A stretch of 64,000 bases of DNA from NCBI GenBank assembly GCA_018806915.1, contig JAGKQI010000090.1, forward strand, positions 1,860,001 through 1,924,000, written 5' to 3'. A model generated the notes under the pieces. That model made no database searches. It had not been told where the DNA came from and saw only the letters and a program-made list of their open reading frames with translations. Origin of the DNA: Phytophthora colocasiae. Taxonomy: Eukaryota > Oomycota > Peronosporomycetes > Peronosporales > Peronosporaceae. A program made the position numbers and the translations under genes. How positions within the stretch are numbered: position 1 is the first letter of the stretch; the number at the start of each line of letters is the position of its first letter. This document shows, piece by piece, positions 42,586-53,584 of this stretch.

Positions 42586-43512
42586 TTTGGAAGAGTTGGA
42601 TGCTGGTAAAGAAGTACTGAAGTCTCAGTTAATCCGGTCGCTTCTCGTTTCGAGCAGCAAAATTGGAGAATGAACTGTGCAGTAAAGCTTATCGGGAGAG
42701 CGATGAGCTGATGTCAGGATTTGCCTGAACTGTTGGCAATTTTTGCGCATACTAAAGGCTGGATACTCGCGCTGCAACTTGTCGTTTTTTGCTGTTTGTA
42801 GCGATTAATCCCAGCTGCCACACATAAGCTGGTTGGCTCTTTCGCGTGGTGACAACACCTGACAGGCTCTGTAACAGAGCCTGTTGCTCTCTGCCCAGGC
42901 CGTTGGGAAGCACTGACGCCACACGACAACACTGACAAGATCGTCCTCTTGTCCTTAGGATCGATGAAAGGCAACAATCACGCGTGTGGCACCACATTGC
43001 AACCACGTACGGAGACATGTACAACACCGAGAGATCGGTCGCTACATATCCGTGGGAAGTACTAGTATTCTACATGTACAAATGTACCACGTCGTTTTTC
43101 GTACAGAGGTGGAGGCTGAAAACCCTCGACATGTCCTATAAAGCTCTGCTACGCTTAACAAGACGTGATTTCAGGCGTTTGCTCCATCGTCTGTCAGGTG
43201 TGGGAAGACGTTACATGTACTCAACTTTTTGGTGATGGTGATGCTTGTGGGGGGTGGTGACGACTAGCGAGTTATCTGTCGGGGCTGAATGTCTGCGAAG
43301 AACTCTAGTTCTGCCGTGTCTTGCACGTTTAAGCCATTTTGTTTCCGACTTAGCTATCAATCTCAATCTCTTTCCCAAGTTCGATGTTCCCTTGTGTAGA
43401 TGGAAGACGATCAAGAACATACATCTTCTTGACGTGTCGCGATCATTTCTCTTTCCAGGTGCTCAGAACTTGAAAGCTACTGCAGGAATCAAACGAAACT
43501 CACTCTCAACTA
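42586..43512. other. Divergent interval between GH72 copies 1 and 2, with a bZIP relic
   Basis: The start codons of GH72 copies 1 and 2 are 927 bp apart. At 43190-43312, reading leftward, a ~120-bp stretch (TGTCAGGTG, GTGATGGTGATGCT, GACTAGCGAGTT, TCTGCGAAGAACT) matches the bZIP copy at 39216-39342 (the FFADVQ...NSLVATT...ITITK part) with frame breaks. No other gene was seen. A short CAGGCTCTGTAACAGAGCCTG palindrome lies near 42862. Confidence 0.55.
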
Positions 43513-45256
43513 ATGGGATTCGGCTTCTGTATCGCAGTGTTAGTACTTTGCAGTGCTGTGTCTCCTTCCCATGCATGGCTATCTCCGATCATCACGAAAG
43601 GGAACAAGTTGTTCAATTCCGACACTGGACTGGAGTTCCGTATCAAAGGAATGGCGTATTACCCCCGACCCAACAGTGGAGAGATGGCGGATGTGAGCAA
43701 CTACGACTGGGCTGCAGATGAGCACGAGAGTGTGTGGAAACCTCACCTGGAGGTCATGAAGAATCTAAGCGTCAACACAATTCGACTGTACTCGATCGAT
43801 CCCAGTGTGTCTCATGATAAATTCATGTGTGCTTGCTCGAATGCCGGTATCTACGTTCTTCTTGGTATTCCAGCTCCGTAAGTGTTCGACTTTAGGATAA
43901 TATTGTGCTTAAGTGTTTAACTGTGATGATCGTTGCTTTTTCAGATGCGAGAATTGTTCCATCCTGGACTATAAACCGCCCAAGTGCTACCCGGATGATC
44001 TTTTCACTCGAGGGCAAATGGTTTACAACGCTTTTGCAGTGTACGATAACACTTTGGGTTTCAGTGTTGGCAATGAAAACAATTTGCAGGTGAAAAACGG
44101 AGCTGACGGCACCACAACTGCTCCGTGTGTCAAGGCTTTTCTGCGAGATATGAGAAGTTACGCTGCGAGTTGTTCGGGATCAGTCCGCCAAGTTCCGATT
44201 GGACTGGACATCGCAGATATTCCACCTCGAGAGCAGTGGATCTCGTACTATGACTGTGCAGTGGACGATGATGAGAACTCTAGAGCCGAGTGGATGGGAT
44301 TTAACCCTTATGTTGAGTGCGATCCAGCTACTCACCTGGAATACTCGCAGTCTTCAGGCTTGAAGAAACTCATGTCGGAGTACAAGGAAGTTGGTTACGC
44401 TCGTCCTTTGATGTTCGGAGAGTTTGGATGCAACAAGGGCAAGAATACTATTGAGGGCTACGAAAACCAGCGTTCGTTCTACGACGTAAGTCAGAGTTTC
44501 TACTGTATTCTATCGGATAATTGACACGCTCTCTGTGTTCAGGCGAAGTGGATGAACGAAGAGAAGGACATGACGGACGAAATTGTGGGTGGAAATGTTT
44601 TTGAGTTTTCCACTGAGGTGGCGAATTTGCTGGATAGTGCAGGTATTGTGTTGCAAGTATTGTAGCGAACAATGACTTCCTGTGCTAACAATATTCTCAA
44701 TAGCTCTAACGAAGACGGCGGATGCTGGCAAATATGGTGTTGGCTACTTCCTGCCGGACGACTGTGACAATATCAAGATTGAGTGCGTGTTCACGCCATA
44801 TCCAGAGTTCGACAACCTCAAGAAAGCGTACTCGACTACCAAGAACTCAACTCTAGAGCACTCCAGCTACAGTCCATCGCGAGATGTGATCCTGAGCTGT
44901 CCTAAGAACATGTCGATCGAGCTGCCGACAACCCCCGAAGGTAAGCTTACAAAACCATTATGAAATTGCTGGTATGAAAAGCATCTTGGTAACATATTGT
45001 CACAATACTATCGTGTATAGTGCCTGTTTTGGAGTGCTCGGTGGCGCAACCAGTGTGCAAGGGCAAGAAAGCCAACGCGTACGATCATGTTGCTTCAAAG
45101 ACGAAGGTTGGAGACAAAATTCGTCCAACTAACGGTGAAAGCAGCGCTGCTTCAGCCCTCAACTCTTCGGATAGCAGCACTTCAACTGCATCGACAGGCT
45201 CGACAGCGCTCCTTCCAGCTGCGGCAGTCCTTGTCATTGCCATTTGCTTCTTCTAG
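43513..45256 (+). CDS. GH72 beta-1,3-glucanosyltransferase, GPI-anchored, copy 2 (five exons)
   Basis: Exons 43513-43877, 43945-44485, 44543-44642, 44704-44940 and 45021-45256 give 493 codons (492 residues). A signal peptide ([14 protein letters not shown]) precedes the GH72 domain, with catalytic Glu residues in SVGNENN and MFGEFGCN. The Cys-rich module starts [13 protein letters not shown], followed by a Ser/Thr-rich linker and the hydrophobic tail [15 protein letters not shown]. All four introns are short GT-AG. This is the most intron-rich complete copy. It should remodel wall beta-1,3-glucan outside the cell. Confidence 0.88.
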
Positions 45257-45514
45257 GCTGGAATAGGCCCAATACCCACAATACACACGTTTGGTGCATA
45301 GCTGAAGGTTTCAAATTCCATACTGCATGGTCGCAGCTTCATTGACGGTCGTTTCGATCTGGAAGGTCAACGCTATAGCTTGCAACCTTCTGGAGTATGC
45401 GATGGAGAACCATTTGTACGGAATCGCCGCACGTTATATGAGAGGCAACACCAGTAGTTCACTCCGATCTGTTGATCATTCTCCAACTTACTGCCAAGTT
45501 CTAACCCCTCTGGA

Positions 45515-47202
45515 ATGGTTTTCAGTCGTTGCATCCGCCTTGCTGCTCTAGGAACTGCAGTCTTGGCTTCTCAAGCGGATGCTTGGCTGCCTCACATCAT
45601 CACCAAGGGCAACAAGTTCTTCGACTCGGAAACCGGCCTCGAGTTCCGTATGAAGGGAATGGCCTACTACCCTCGGCCGAACGCAGGAGAACTGGCCGAC
45701 GTCGGGAACTACGACTGGGCTGCAGATGAGCACGAGAAGGTCTGGGCACCACATCTCAAGGTGATGAAGGACTTGGGCGTCAATACGATCCGACTGTACT
45801 CTATTGACCCAAGCGTATCCCACGACAAGTTCATGTGTGCGTGTTCGGAGATGGGGATCTACGTACTGGTCGGTATGACTGCGCCGTGTGAAGAGTGTTC
45901 GGTATTGGACTATGTGCCTCCGAAATGCTACCCGGAACATCTTTTCACTCGAGGGCAAATGGTCTACAACGCCTTCGCTGTGTACGACAACACGTTGGGC
46001 TTCAGTGTGGGCAACGAGAACAACCTGCAGATAGAGAACGGTGCTGACGGAACTGCTACAGCTCCGTGTGTCAAGGCGTTTCTTCGCGATATGAGAAGCT
46101 ACGCTGCCAGTTGCTCCAGTGCTGTGCGGCAAGTGCCTCTGGGCTTGGACATTGCGGATATTCCTCCACGATGGCAGTGGATCTCGTACTACGACTGCGC
46201 GGTGAATGAGGATGAGAACACTAGAGCTGAGTGGATGGGATTCAATCCATACGTCGAGTGCGACCCCGCCACGCACAAAAAATACTCACAATCTTCCGGT
46301 CTACAGACGCTGATGGCCGAGTACGCTGAAGTCAAGTACGCTCGACCAATTATGTTTGGCGAGTTTGGCTGTAACAAGGGCAAGAACACGATCGACGGGT
46401 ACGAAAACCAGCGGGAGTTCTACGACGTAAGTTGCAATCTTGATTTTTGTTTTCAAATAGTATTGTAGATCTAACACTACTCTTCTGCTACAGGCGAAAT
46501 GGATGAACGAGGAGAAGGAAATGACGGACGAGATTGTCGGTGGAAATGTGTTCGAGTTCACCACGGAAGTCGCCAACTTAGTCGACAAGACAGGTACACA
46601 CACACCTTGTTCCTAAAGTATTCATCATATTCAAATATTGACAAACGTACGTACAGCTCTGGTCAAGCCTGCAGACCCCGGCAAGTACGGTATTGGTTAC
46701 TTTGAACCGGACGACTGCGACCACGATACGATCGAGTGCGTCTTCACCCCGTACCCCGAGTACGAGTTCTTGAAGACGGCGTACACGACTACCGCCAACT
46801 CCACCGTCACATACGACAGCTACAAACCGACTCGTAGCAAGATCCTGTCGTGCCCCAAATCCATGTCCATCGACCTCCCTCCCACGCCCAACGGTACGTT
46901 TACTGTTCGTCTACATGTTGAAGTTGACTTCAAGTCCACTGACCCGCCTGTTCCCCTCTTCAGTGACAGTATTGGAATGCACGGCGTTGCAACCAGTGTG
47001 CAACGGCAGCAGTGCCAACTCGTACACTCACACCGACTCGAGCACATCTATGGGGGAGAAACGAACTCCTTCGAACGGTGACAGCAACGCATTGAGTTCT
47101 TCCGACAAGGCGAAATCCACCAAGAATTCCACAGCATCAACCACAACACTTTCGACTATTACCCTTGTGTTGACAATCTTCGCTGCTCCATTCATTCTGT
47201 AA
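45515..47202 (+). CDS. GH72 beta-1,3-glucanosyltransferase, GPI-anchored, copy 3 (four exons)
   Basis: Exons 45515-46426, 46494-46593, 46657-46893 and 46964-47202 give 496 codons (495 residues). The second and third exons are exactly 100 and 237 bp, as in copies 2 and 4, and introns sit at the same codons. The first intron of copy 2 is absent here. A signal peptide, GH72 catalytic Glu residues ([15 protein letters not shown]), the Cys-rich module ([15 protein letters not shown]), a Ser/Thr-rich linker and a hydrophobic GPI-type end ([14 protein letters not shown]) are all present. It is 259 bp downstream of copy 2 in the same direction, a tandem duplicate. Confidence 0.88.
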
Positions 47203-47372
47203 AATCCCGTAGCATTAGTGGAAATCAAATGAACGTACATGTATGGCAGTCGTACTTAGTTGAAAAAAAGTACTTTTTTGCACAACGTCTGGTCACTTTG
47301 GCGCGTTTTGCACTGTCAAACAGGAAGAGCGAAGGAGGAGGAGGGGCGACACCTTTTTGCGCCTACATTGCC

Positions 47373-50300
47373 ATGAGCAGGAGCTCCTCACGCAGTCGCT
47401 CACGTAGTCGCTCCCGCAGTCCCAAAGCTCTGGAGAGCACGAGCTTTGACCAGCTCCAGGCCTTACGCAACGTCCAGCTCATCGAGCGCAATGAATACCC
47501 GCTCAAGCACTTGGCACAGGAGAAAGTGAGGCGTAAAGCACGTCGAGACGAAGAGGAAGACGAGGACGACGGCGCGTTATGCTTCTGTCATTATCCGGAC
47601 GCGGTGGAGCGCGAAGAAGCGGAGCGAAAGGACGAGCTGCTGCGTCGCTGTGATGACGTGTCGTGTCTGAACTTCGCGACGTACGTCGAGTGCTCTCCGT
47701 CGTGTCCTGCTGGCCAATTTTGCATGAATCAGAGACTACAACATCCTGAGAAATACCCACATCTAGAACCGTTCAAAACGGAGCACAAAGGCTACGGAGT
47801 TCGTACCAGACAACAGATTACTCAGTTGAGTATAGTGGGGGAGTATGTGGGGGAAATTATTGACCAGAAAGAGCTGGCGAGGAGACTAAAAAGCGTCCCA
47901 AGACACGAACTGAACTTCTATTACTTGTTACTGGCTCCGGGTGTGTATATTGACGCCAGGAATAAGGGAAGTTTTACGAGATTTGTGAATCACAGTTGTG
48001 AACCGAACTGCAAGACTGAGAAGTGGACAGTTAAAGGGGAAACGAGGATCGCAGTCATTGCTCTAAGAGATATCGACGTGGGAGAAGAACTGACGTTCGA
48101 TTATCAGTGGAAAGCTCTGGGATCCAGACAGATTAAGTGTTGCTGTGGAACGCCCAGCTGTAAGGGAGTCATTGGCACGCAGAATGACACAGTGCAGAAT
48201 GCAGAGGAGCAAACAGGTTACTGGAGAGACCCAGAGAAACAGGATACAGGCAAAACGCTGGTGGGGACCCGCGTTCGTGTCTTCCTCTCATTGGAGGATA
48301 AGACGGAGTACGACGTGCAGCTCATTAAGGCGTACGATGACGAGTACGATAGATACGAGGTGGAGGATCTTCTGGAACCTGCAGGATACGAGACAGACGA
48401 GAATGACACTGAGGAGGAACAGGATGTGGGTGAGAAGCAATACGTGCAGCTCAAGGGGGACGGGTGGCAGATATACTGTCCTCCAGGGGAGAGAGAGGGG
48501 AAAACCGTATTTGCCATACCAAAAAGACAGATACCGACCTCGTCAGGAATGTCAAGTGCAGCTGGCAGTCGAGATCCATCACCAAAGAGGGAAACAACGT
48601 CGCGTACTCCGTCTCCAGTGGCGATGGCGAGATTGGAGAGCAGTTTCAGTACTCAGAAGAGGAATGAATTCGGAGAACTGCTGGATCGCGACGGCAAGAT
48701 CGTGTCCAACAAACTTTTTGTCAAGTTTTTGCCCAAGGAGTATGATGAGCGTATGCTACGCGGTTTGTTTCTGAGTCGAAAGCATCCAAATGCGCTGGTA
48801 CATGCAGACGTGTTCCATTTTCCGGATGGTACTGGTTGGGCGCTCGTGGAATTGGCAAGCAACGAGCTTGCGTCTTCTTTCCGTCGTACTTTGGATCGCC
48901 GGAATTTGCTTACCAAGATGTTGCGTGTGTACCCAGCGGGAGCCAAAGACCTGGAGAATTTCCGCTACCAGAAAACGAAGGTCCAGGCTCTGCGAATGGC
49001 AGACAAGAGTAACGCTTCCCCATCAGTAGAAAAGGAAAACGCTCCGGTTGTGAAGAAAAACGTTCCGTATTGTTTTGGACGCAAGCTTAACTGGATTGTC
49101 ACTGAAGAGGAGATGAAGAACCTGTCGGTACAGCAAGTGCTATCTACATCACTGGAGGAGACGCTGCGAGTGAAGTACGTAAAGAGTATCTTTCACATCG
49201 CCAAGGGGCTACGTCTCGACCGGGAGGATGCCACCAGTGCCATCATCGCGCTGAACAGGTACTTCACGTTCCACGTGATGCCCATGGAGGTTGACATCTA
49301 TGCTGCAGCAATGCTACACTTGTTCTTGAAGGCTCACGCTCGGAAAGTATCGTGGATAGCTTTCGTGAAGGAGGTTTATAAGGCCAAGCATGGTGCTTCA
49401 GCTGCCGAGCGCCTCACTGCTGCCTCCCCAGAGTTGGGTGTTCTTAAGCGCCACCTCGTTAAGGCGGAAGGAGAGCTGCTGGAAGGATTGCACTATGATG
49501 TCACAGGAGAAGACCCGTACGCGTTACTGGACCTGCTTACGACACGCAAGAGCACGAAGAAGATCGTAGCGCTTTCTCAAAATGGCCAAACAAGTTCGTT
49601 CCCGGCCGAGGTTCAAAAAGAAGCGAAGCACTTGGTGGCGGAGGCGTTGCCGTTGCCCATTTGGACGCACACCCCAGTGGAATGTGTGATGCTCAGCGTT
49701 GTTTACGTGAGTGCTGCAGTGACCGAAGCTTTGAGTTCTAAAGAAACCTCTCCGATCAGCAAGATCCCGGAATTCCTGCCTCAGCTGGACCTGCAAGCTA
49801 ACGCCAGTGAGGCGCGCATGCTGCTCGATTGCTCTTTATTACTCTGCTCTCAGCTGAAAGACCGATGGTTGCGCTTGGAGAAGCAATCGAAGGCAGCTCA
49901 GCAGAAGCAACCGAAGGATACAAGCTCAGATGAGTACGTTTTGCAGCAGTATGAAATATCCAAGGACAAGAAGGGTGTGGAGATTTCTGAACAGATAGCT
50001 CGGTTGCTGAGGCAGTGGATTAATCTGCCCACTTTATCCAGTTTGCCGATTAACTCGTCCGTTCTAAGCTCAATCCTAACAGTGGCTTCTGCATCTTCTG
50101 AAGGGGGGAATAATTCAACGCCCACGCCCTCGACAATTGGAGACAAACGATTTATCACGTTCAAGGCGATGGGCAGCCAGGTAGCAGGGCCCAGCTCACC
50201 TGATCAAGCTGAAATTCTCGATGTCATCTCAGCATTATCCATCTTCCCAAAGAAATCTGCTGGAGGTGCCAGTGATGAAGATATTCGCCTACACACAAAC

Positions 50301-51884
50301 GATATTACCAAGATCGAATCTATCCGAAAACGAGCCTTCTTGGGCGTTATCTCAAGTGAAGTGAACATCGATTTGGCTGGCCAACCGGTGTATCTGCAGT
50401 CATGGCCGTACCTGGAGCAGGAGGTATTTTTCACGGAGGAAAAAGGAATGAATGAGGCCTGCTTGCGCGAACTATCTGCAGCAACCACCCTCTCGTCGCT
50501 TTTACCAGATCGATTTATGAAGCTCCGTGGGATTGTATTCCCTGGTGACCAGAAGGACCGTAAAGGGAATAATCCAGAGGCGAACAGCACTGACGCAGAT
50601 GAGCTTGACCTGCTTGCAGCTACAATTGATGACGACGGCAATCCACTGCCTGAAGGTTTGGATCGTTTGACCCGACAGAAGCACTATTTGGCGTTCGAGC
50701 AACCGTTGCACATGTTTTCTGGGATTTTCGAGGCTCATGTATCGCTGTCTCCGGAGCTGCGCAAGAAAGCCATTTTCGATATGCTGCAAAGTCTGTCTGC
50801 AGTTCATGACCAAGGCTACGTGCACCGCTTCGTTGCTCCATCACATTTGCTAGTATTCAAGGACTCTGTCAAGCTGGGCGGATTTCACGCCATGCGGAAG
50901 ATCACAAACATTAAGCCGAAGGAAGGAGAAATCTTCTCCATTGCAGCCTATGAAATGACTGATAGCGAGCGTAAAGAGCACTGCTATGGCGCGTGGCTGT
51001 ATGTTACTGCGCCTGAGGTACTGCTCGGCGAGAACAAGTACACGTGGCGTGCGGATGTCTGGTCGGCAGGCTGTGTGGCGCTTGCTATCCTTCTTGAGAA
51101 GGTTCCATTCCTTCAAGGGCAAGACCTCAAGGTGCAACTGGACTTGATCTATCGTTTGTGCGGTACGCCGAGTATGTCGTGGGAAGGTGCACACAAATTG
51201 CCGCTGTACAATGCGTTCCGGCCCAAGCACGAATACAAGATGCGCCTTCGCAAAACGCTGCTGGAGCAACGCTCGAAGTTTCCAGACTTCCCAGAGGACG
51301 CTATCGAGGTGCTGGAAGCGATGCTCCAGTTGGACCCTGCGAAGCGCAGCACGTTGAAAAAGCTTCTCGAGATGCGGTACTTCGACAGCGTTCGCGGTGA
51401 GCAAACGTTCGACTTTAGTGGGCTACCGTCGACGTTCCCAGTGCAAAAGAAGAAGCTTGTGCAGCACTTGCTGAAATCCAAAGCGAAGAAGCAGCGGAGT
51501 GTTGGCAATAGTCGTAATAGCACTTCGTCACGACCACACCATCACTCCTCACACAGACACAGCAGTAGTGATCGCCACAAGAGATCGTCGTCTTCAATGC
51601 ATGACAATGGGGACAGAACGAGTCATCATGACCGACACAGATCCAGAAGTGACAAGCGGAAATCCAGATCACTATCTACATCACGACGAGATATCAATCA
51701 TGCCACTGCTGCTGCTTCGGAGGACGTGGAGATGCAGGATGTCAGTGAACACGTCCCGCTACCAGCTAGCTTCACGGCCTCCGCTGGGTCTTCATCCTCA
51801 CTTCCGATCGACGAGAGTTTGCCTCCTCGTGAAAAACGCGCAAAACTTGGCTGGGGTATGGGACTGAACTCGAGGCAGACTTGA
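47373..51884 (+). CDS. SET-domain histone methyltransferase fused to cyclin and CDK-like pseudokinase
   Basis: 1,503 residues without introns. ATG 47373 (MSRSSSRSRSR) is preferred over the upstream in-frame ATG because it starts an RS tract. Order: AWS-like Cys cluster (~70-125); SET (~129-247) with NHSCEPNC and FDYQW; post-SET CCCGTPSC (~255); RRM-like NKLFVKFLPKEYDE (~445-520); cyclin box (~599-800; IFHIAKGLRLDRED, AAAMLHLFLKAH, EGELLEGLHYDV); CDK-like kinase (~978-1340) with TAPEVLLG and DVWSAGCVALAILL; a His/Ser/Arg-rich tail. AWS-SET-postSET order suggests H3K36-type methylation of chromatin during transcription. The kinase has VYLQ for VALK, HRF for HRD and GGF for DFG, so it is probably inactive. 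One protein thus joins parts normally found on separate elongation factors. Confidence 0.85.
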   Translation: MSRSSSRSRSRSRSRSPKALESTSFDQLQALRNVQLIERNEYPLKHLAQEKVRRKARRDEEEDEDDGALCFCHYPDAVEREEAERKDELLRRCDDVSCLNFATYVECSPSCPAGQFCMNQRLQHPEKYPHLEPFKTEHKGYGVRTRQQITQLSIVGEYVGEIIDQKELARRLKSVPRHELNFYYLLLAPGVYIDARNKGSFTRFVNHSCEPNCKTEKWTVKGETRIAVIALRDIDVGEELTFDYQWKALGSRQIKCCCGTPSCKGVIGTQNDTVQNAEEQTGYWRDPEKQDTGKTLVGTRVRVFLSLEDKTEYDVQLIKAYDDEYDRYEVEDLLEPAGYETDENDTEEEQDVGEKQYVQLKGDGWQIYCPPGEREGKTVFAIPKRQIPTSSGMSSAAGSRDPSPKRETTSRTPSPVAMARLESSFSTQKRNEFGELLDRDGKIVSNKLFVKFLPKEYDERMLRGLFLSRKHPNALVHADVFHFPDGTGWALVELASNELASSFRRTLDRRNLLTKMLRVYPAGAKDLENFRYQKTKVQALRMADKSNASPSVEKENAPVVKKNVPYCFGRKLNWIVTEEEMKNLSVQQVLSTSLEETLRVKYVKSIFHIAKGLRLDREDATSAIIALNRYFTFHVMPMEVDIYAAAMLHLFLKAHARKVSWIAFVKEVYKAKHGASAAERLTAASPELGVLKRHLVKAEGELLEGLHYDVTGEDPYALLDLLTTRKSTKKIVALSQNGQTSSFPAEVQKEAKHLVAEALPLPIWTHTPVECVMLSVVYVSAAVTEALSSKETSPISKIPEFLPQLDLQANASEARMLLDCSLLLCSQLKDRWLRLEKQSKAAQQKQPKDTSSDEYVLQQYEISKDKKGVEISEQIARLLRQWINLPTLSSLPINSSVLSSILTVASASSEGGNNSTPTPSTIGDKRFITFKAMGSQVAGPSSPDQAEILDVISALSIFPKKSAGGASDEDIRLHTNDITKIESIRKRAFLGVISSEVNIDLAGQPVYLQSWPYLEQEVFFTEEKGMNEACLRELSAATTLSSLLPDRFMKLRGIVFPGDQKDRKGNNPEANSTDADELDLLAATIDDDGNPLPEGLDRLTRQKHYLAFEQPLHMFSGIFEAHVSLSPELRKKAIFDMLQSLSAVHDQGYVHRFVAPSHLLVFKDSVKLGGFHAMRKITNIKPKEGEIFSIAAYEMTDSERKEHCYGAWLYVTAPEVLLGENKYTWRADVWSAGCVALAILLEKVPFLQGQDLKVQLDLIYRLCGTPSMSWEGAHKLPLYNAFRPKHEYKMRLRKTLLEQRSKFPDFPEDAIEVLEAMLQLDPAKRSTLKKLLEMRYFDSVRGEQTFDFSGLPSTFPVQKKKLVQHLLKSKAKKQRSVGNSRNSTSSRPHHHSSHRHSSSDRHKRSSSSMHDNGDRTSHHDRHRSRSDKRKSRSLSTSRRDINHATAAASEDVEMQDVSEHVPLPASFTASAGSSSSLPIDESLPPREKRAKLGWGMGLNSRQT

Positions 51885-52044
51885 GTACAGTTAGTTGGGA
51901 CCTGCGTTAGAACACGTTTGGCAACATGACACGAGAACGCTAACACATCAGACAAAATCCTATCGCGTCACGTGCAAAAAATCAATAGACTCTGTTAGCA
52001 GATCTGCCTTCCCATTCCGAAGTTCGAGAACCGAAAGCATGGCC

Positions 52045-53377
52045 TTAGGCAAATAGATTGCCGAAGCCCGTATCGAGGCACTTTTCGTACGAATCGCGGC
52101 GTCGAAGCTTCTCCTGTCCCTGACGGTGGCGCCGGTACCAACTTGTCTCGGCAACATACGTAACTTTCTTCGTCTCTGGCTTCGCATTGTCACTTCCCGC
52201 TTTTTTTAATCGCACAGCGAGCTCGTCGACGATCTCCACCATTTCCTCCTGAGACTTAGCAGCTGCGAGAGCATCGCGCAAGTCCGAATGAACACGCAGA
52301 TCCTGGAACAGGATCTTGAAAAGGTGTGCACGAACAATTTTGTCGCTCGCAGGAGGGTATAGCGTTGCGAACTCAAGATATTGTCTTGCTAGCGCCAGAA
52401 ATGATGTGTCCTCACCTGGTGTGTTGTTGGCCTCGGCAAAAAGGGCCGGGTTTTCCAGCAGCCCTTCAGAGCTCATGACACCGTCGCAGCCCGTCTCCTC
52501 CAAGCAACGTGCAATGTCTTCGTGTGTCTCGATACCTCCGTTGGCAATCACAGGGATAGTCAGCCGCTCCTTAATGCGTCGGATGATATCCCAATCCACC
52601 TCACGCACTGCTGTCTTATTCATCTCCTTTGTGCGTCCATGGACCGTCAACAAGTCGCATCCAGCCTTCTGCAGCATGTCTGCGAATTCCAGCGTTTCAT
52701 TCTCGTCAGGAAACACACGGATCTTGACCGTGACAGGAATATTTAGGCCAGCGCTTAGAGTTTCCACAATAGACTTAACCGTGTCCTTGTCATGCATCAG
52801 GAACGACCCGTAATGGCCCTTTCGGGCGATTCCCTGCGGACAACCCAGGTTCAGATCCACAGCGTCGCAGTGGTCCTCCACCATTTTGGCTGCAGTCAGA
52901 ACCGTCTTCGGGTCATTGCCGCAGAACTAAAGAAACACTTATTGTCAGCGATATATGAGTAAATTACATACAGAAATGGCAACAGACCTGCACGACCAGT
53001 GGTCGATCTTTAATGTGGCGTTCAAACATCTTCTCTCGGTACTCAGCGCTCTCTGCGAACAGGCGACTGTGAAGCATGGGCGTATAGCAGCAGTCAGCTC
53101 CGTTCTTTCGGCACAGCATGCGGAAGGCCAACTCCGATTGATCCACCTACAATAAAGGAAAAAAAGTCAAGAGTGATGGTCATTTAGTTGAGGACCTTCA
53201 ACTGCATGTTATAGTGGCTCCATGCAGCAGATTTCGTCCGTCCTCTGTAGATAAATGACTACATCATCTCACCATAGGTGCCACAATGCGCTTGGGCGAG
53301 CCAATGGCGCGGTAGAAGTCGTAGCCGCGCAGCTTCACCATGCTCGTCTCGCCTGTTTCTTGATGCTCTTCCTCCAT
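52045..53377 (-). CDS. DUS1: tRNA-dihydrouridine synthase, DUS1 type, three exons
   Basis: Exons complement(53273-53377), complement(52988-53146) and complement(52045-52926) give 382 codons (381 residues). The start reads PKRIVAPM, joined to VDQSELAFRMLCR, then the DUS1-like GADCCYTPMLHSRLF. The catalytic Cys is in LNLGCPQGIA (~residue 119), followed by KIRVF and LTVHGRTKEM, and the FMN phosphate site IANGGI. The enzyme reduces uridine 16/17 in the tRNA D-loop using FMN and NAD(P)H. The C-terminus has a basic tail (RHRQGQEKLRRRD). The gene is divergent from the FUS-like gene across a 207-bp promoter. Confidence 0.88.
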
Positions 53378-53584
53378 TTGATGCAGTGATCTGCGATTGG
53401 CTAATTTAAACTCAAGTGGACCACACAAAACTCATTTCTAGCCAATCACAAATTTGTTACCGTTGCTCAAACGAGCGCTGGCAACGCCGTCTGTTCCACC
53501 AAGTGCAGCCGGAGTGACCCCGTGACCATCACTCCTGCATTCCGCACTCGCGCACAACAGGTCCAAGGTGGAAGGAAGATTGCC
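53378..53584. promoter_or_regulatory. Bidirectional DUS1 / FUS-like promoter with paired CCAAT boxes
   Basis: The 207 bp between divergent start codons contain GATTGG at 53395-53400 and GCCAAT at 53441-53446, an inverted CCAAT pair. The same arrangement occurs between ATG13 and the TKL kinase. Confidence 0.5.

Noticed and set aside
41236..42609. 457-codon frame opposite GH72 copy 1
   Set aside because: Antisense shadow of an intron-poor, codon-biased gene; no domain and no signal.
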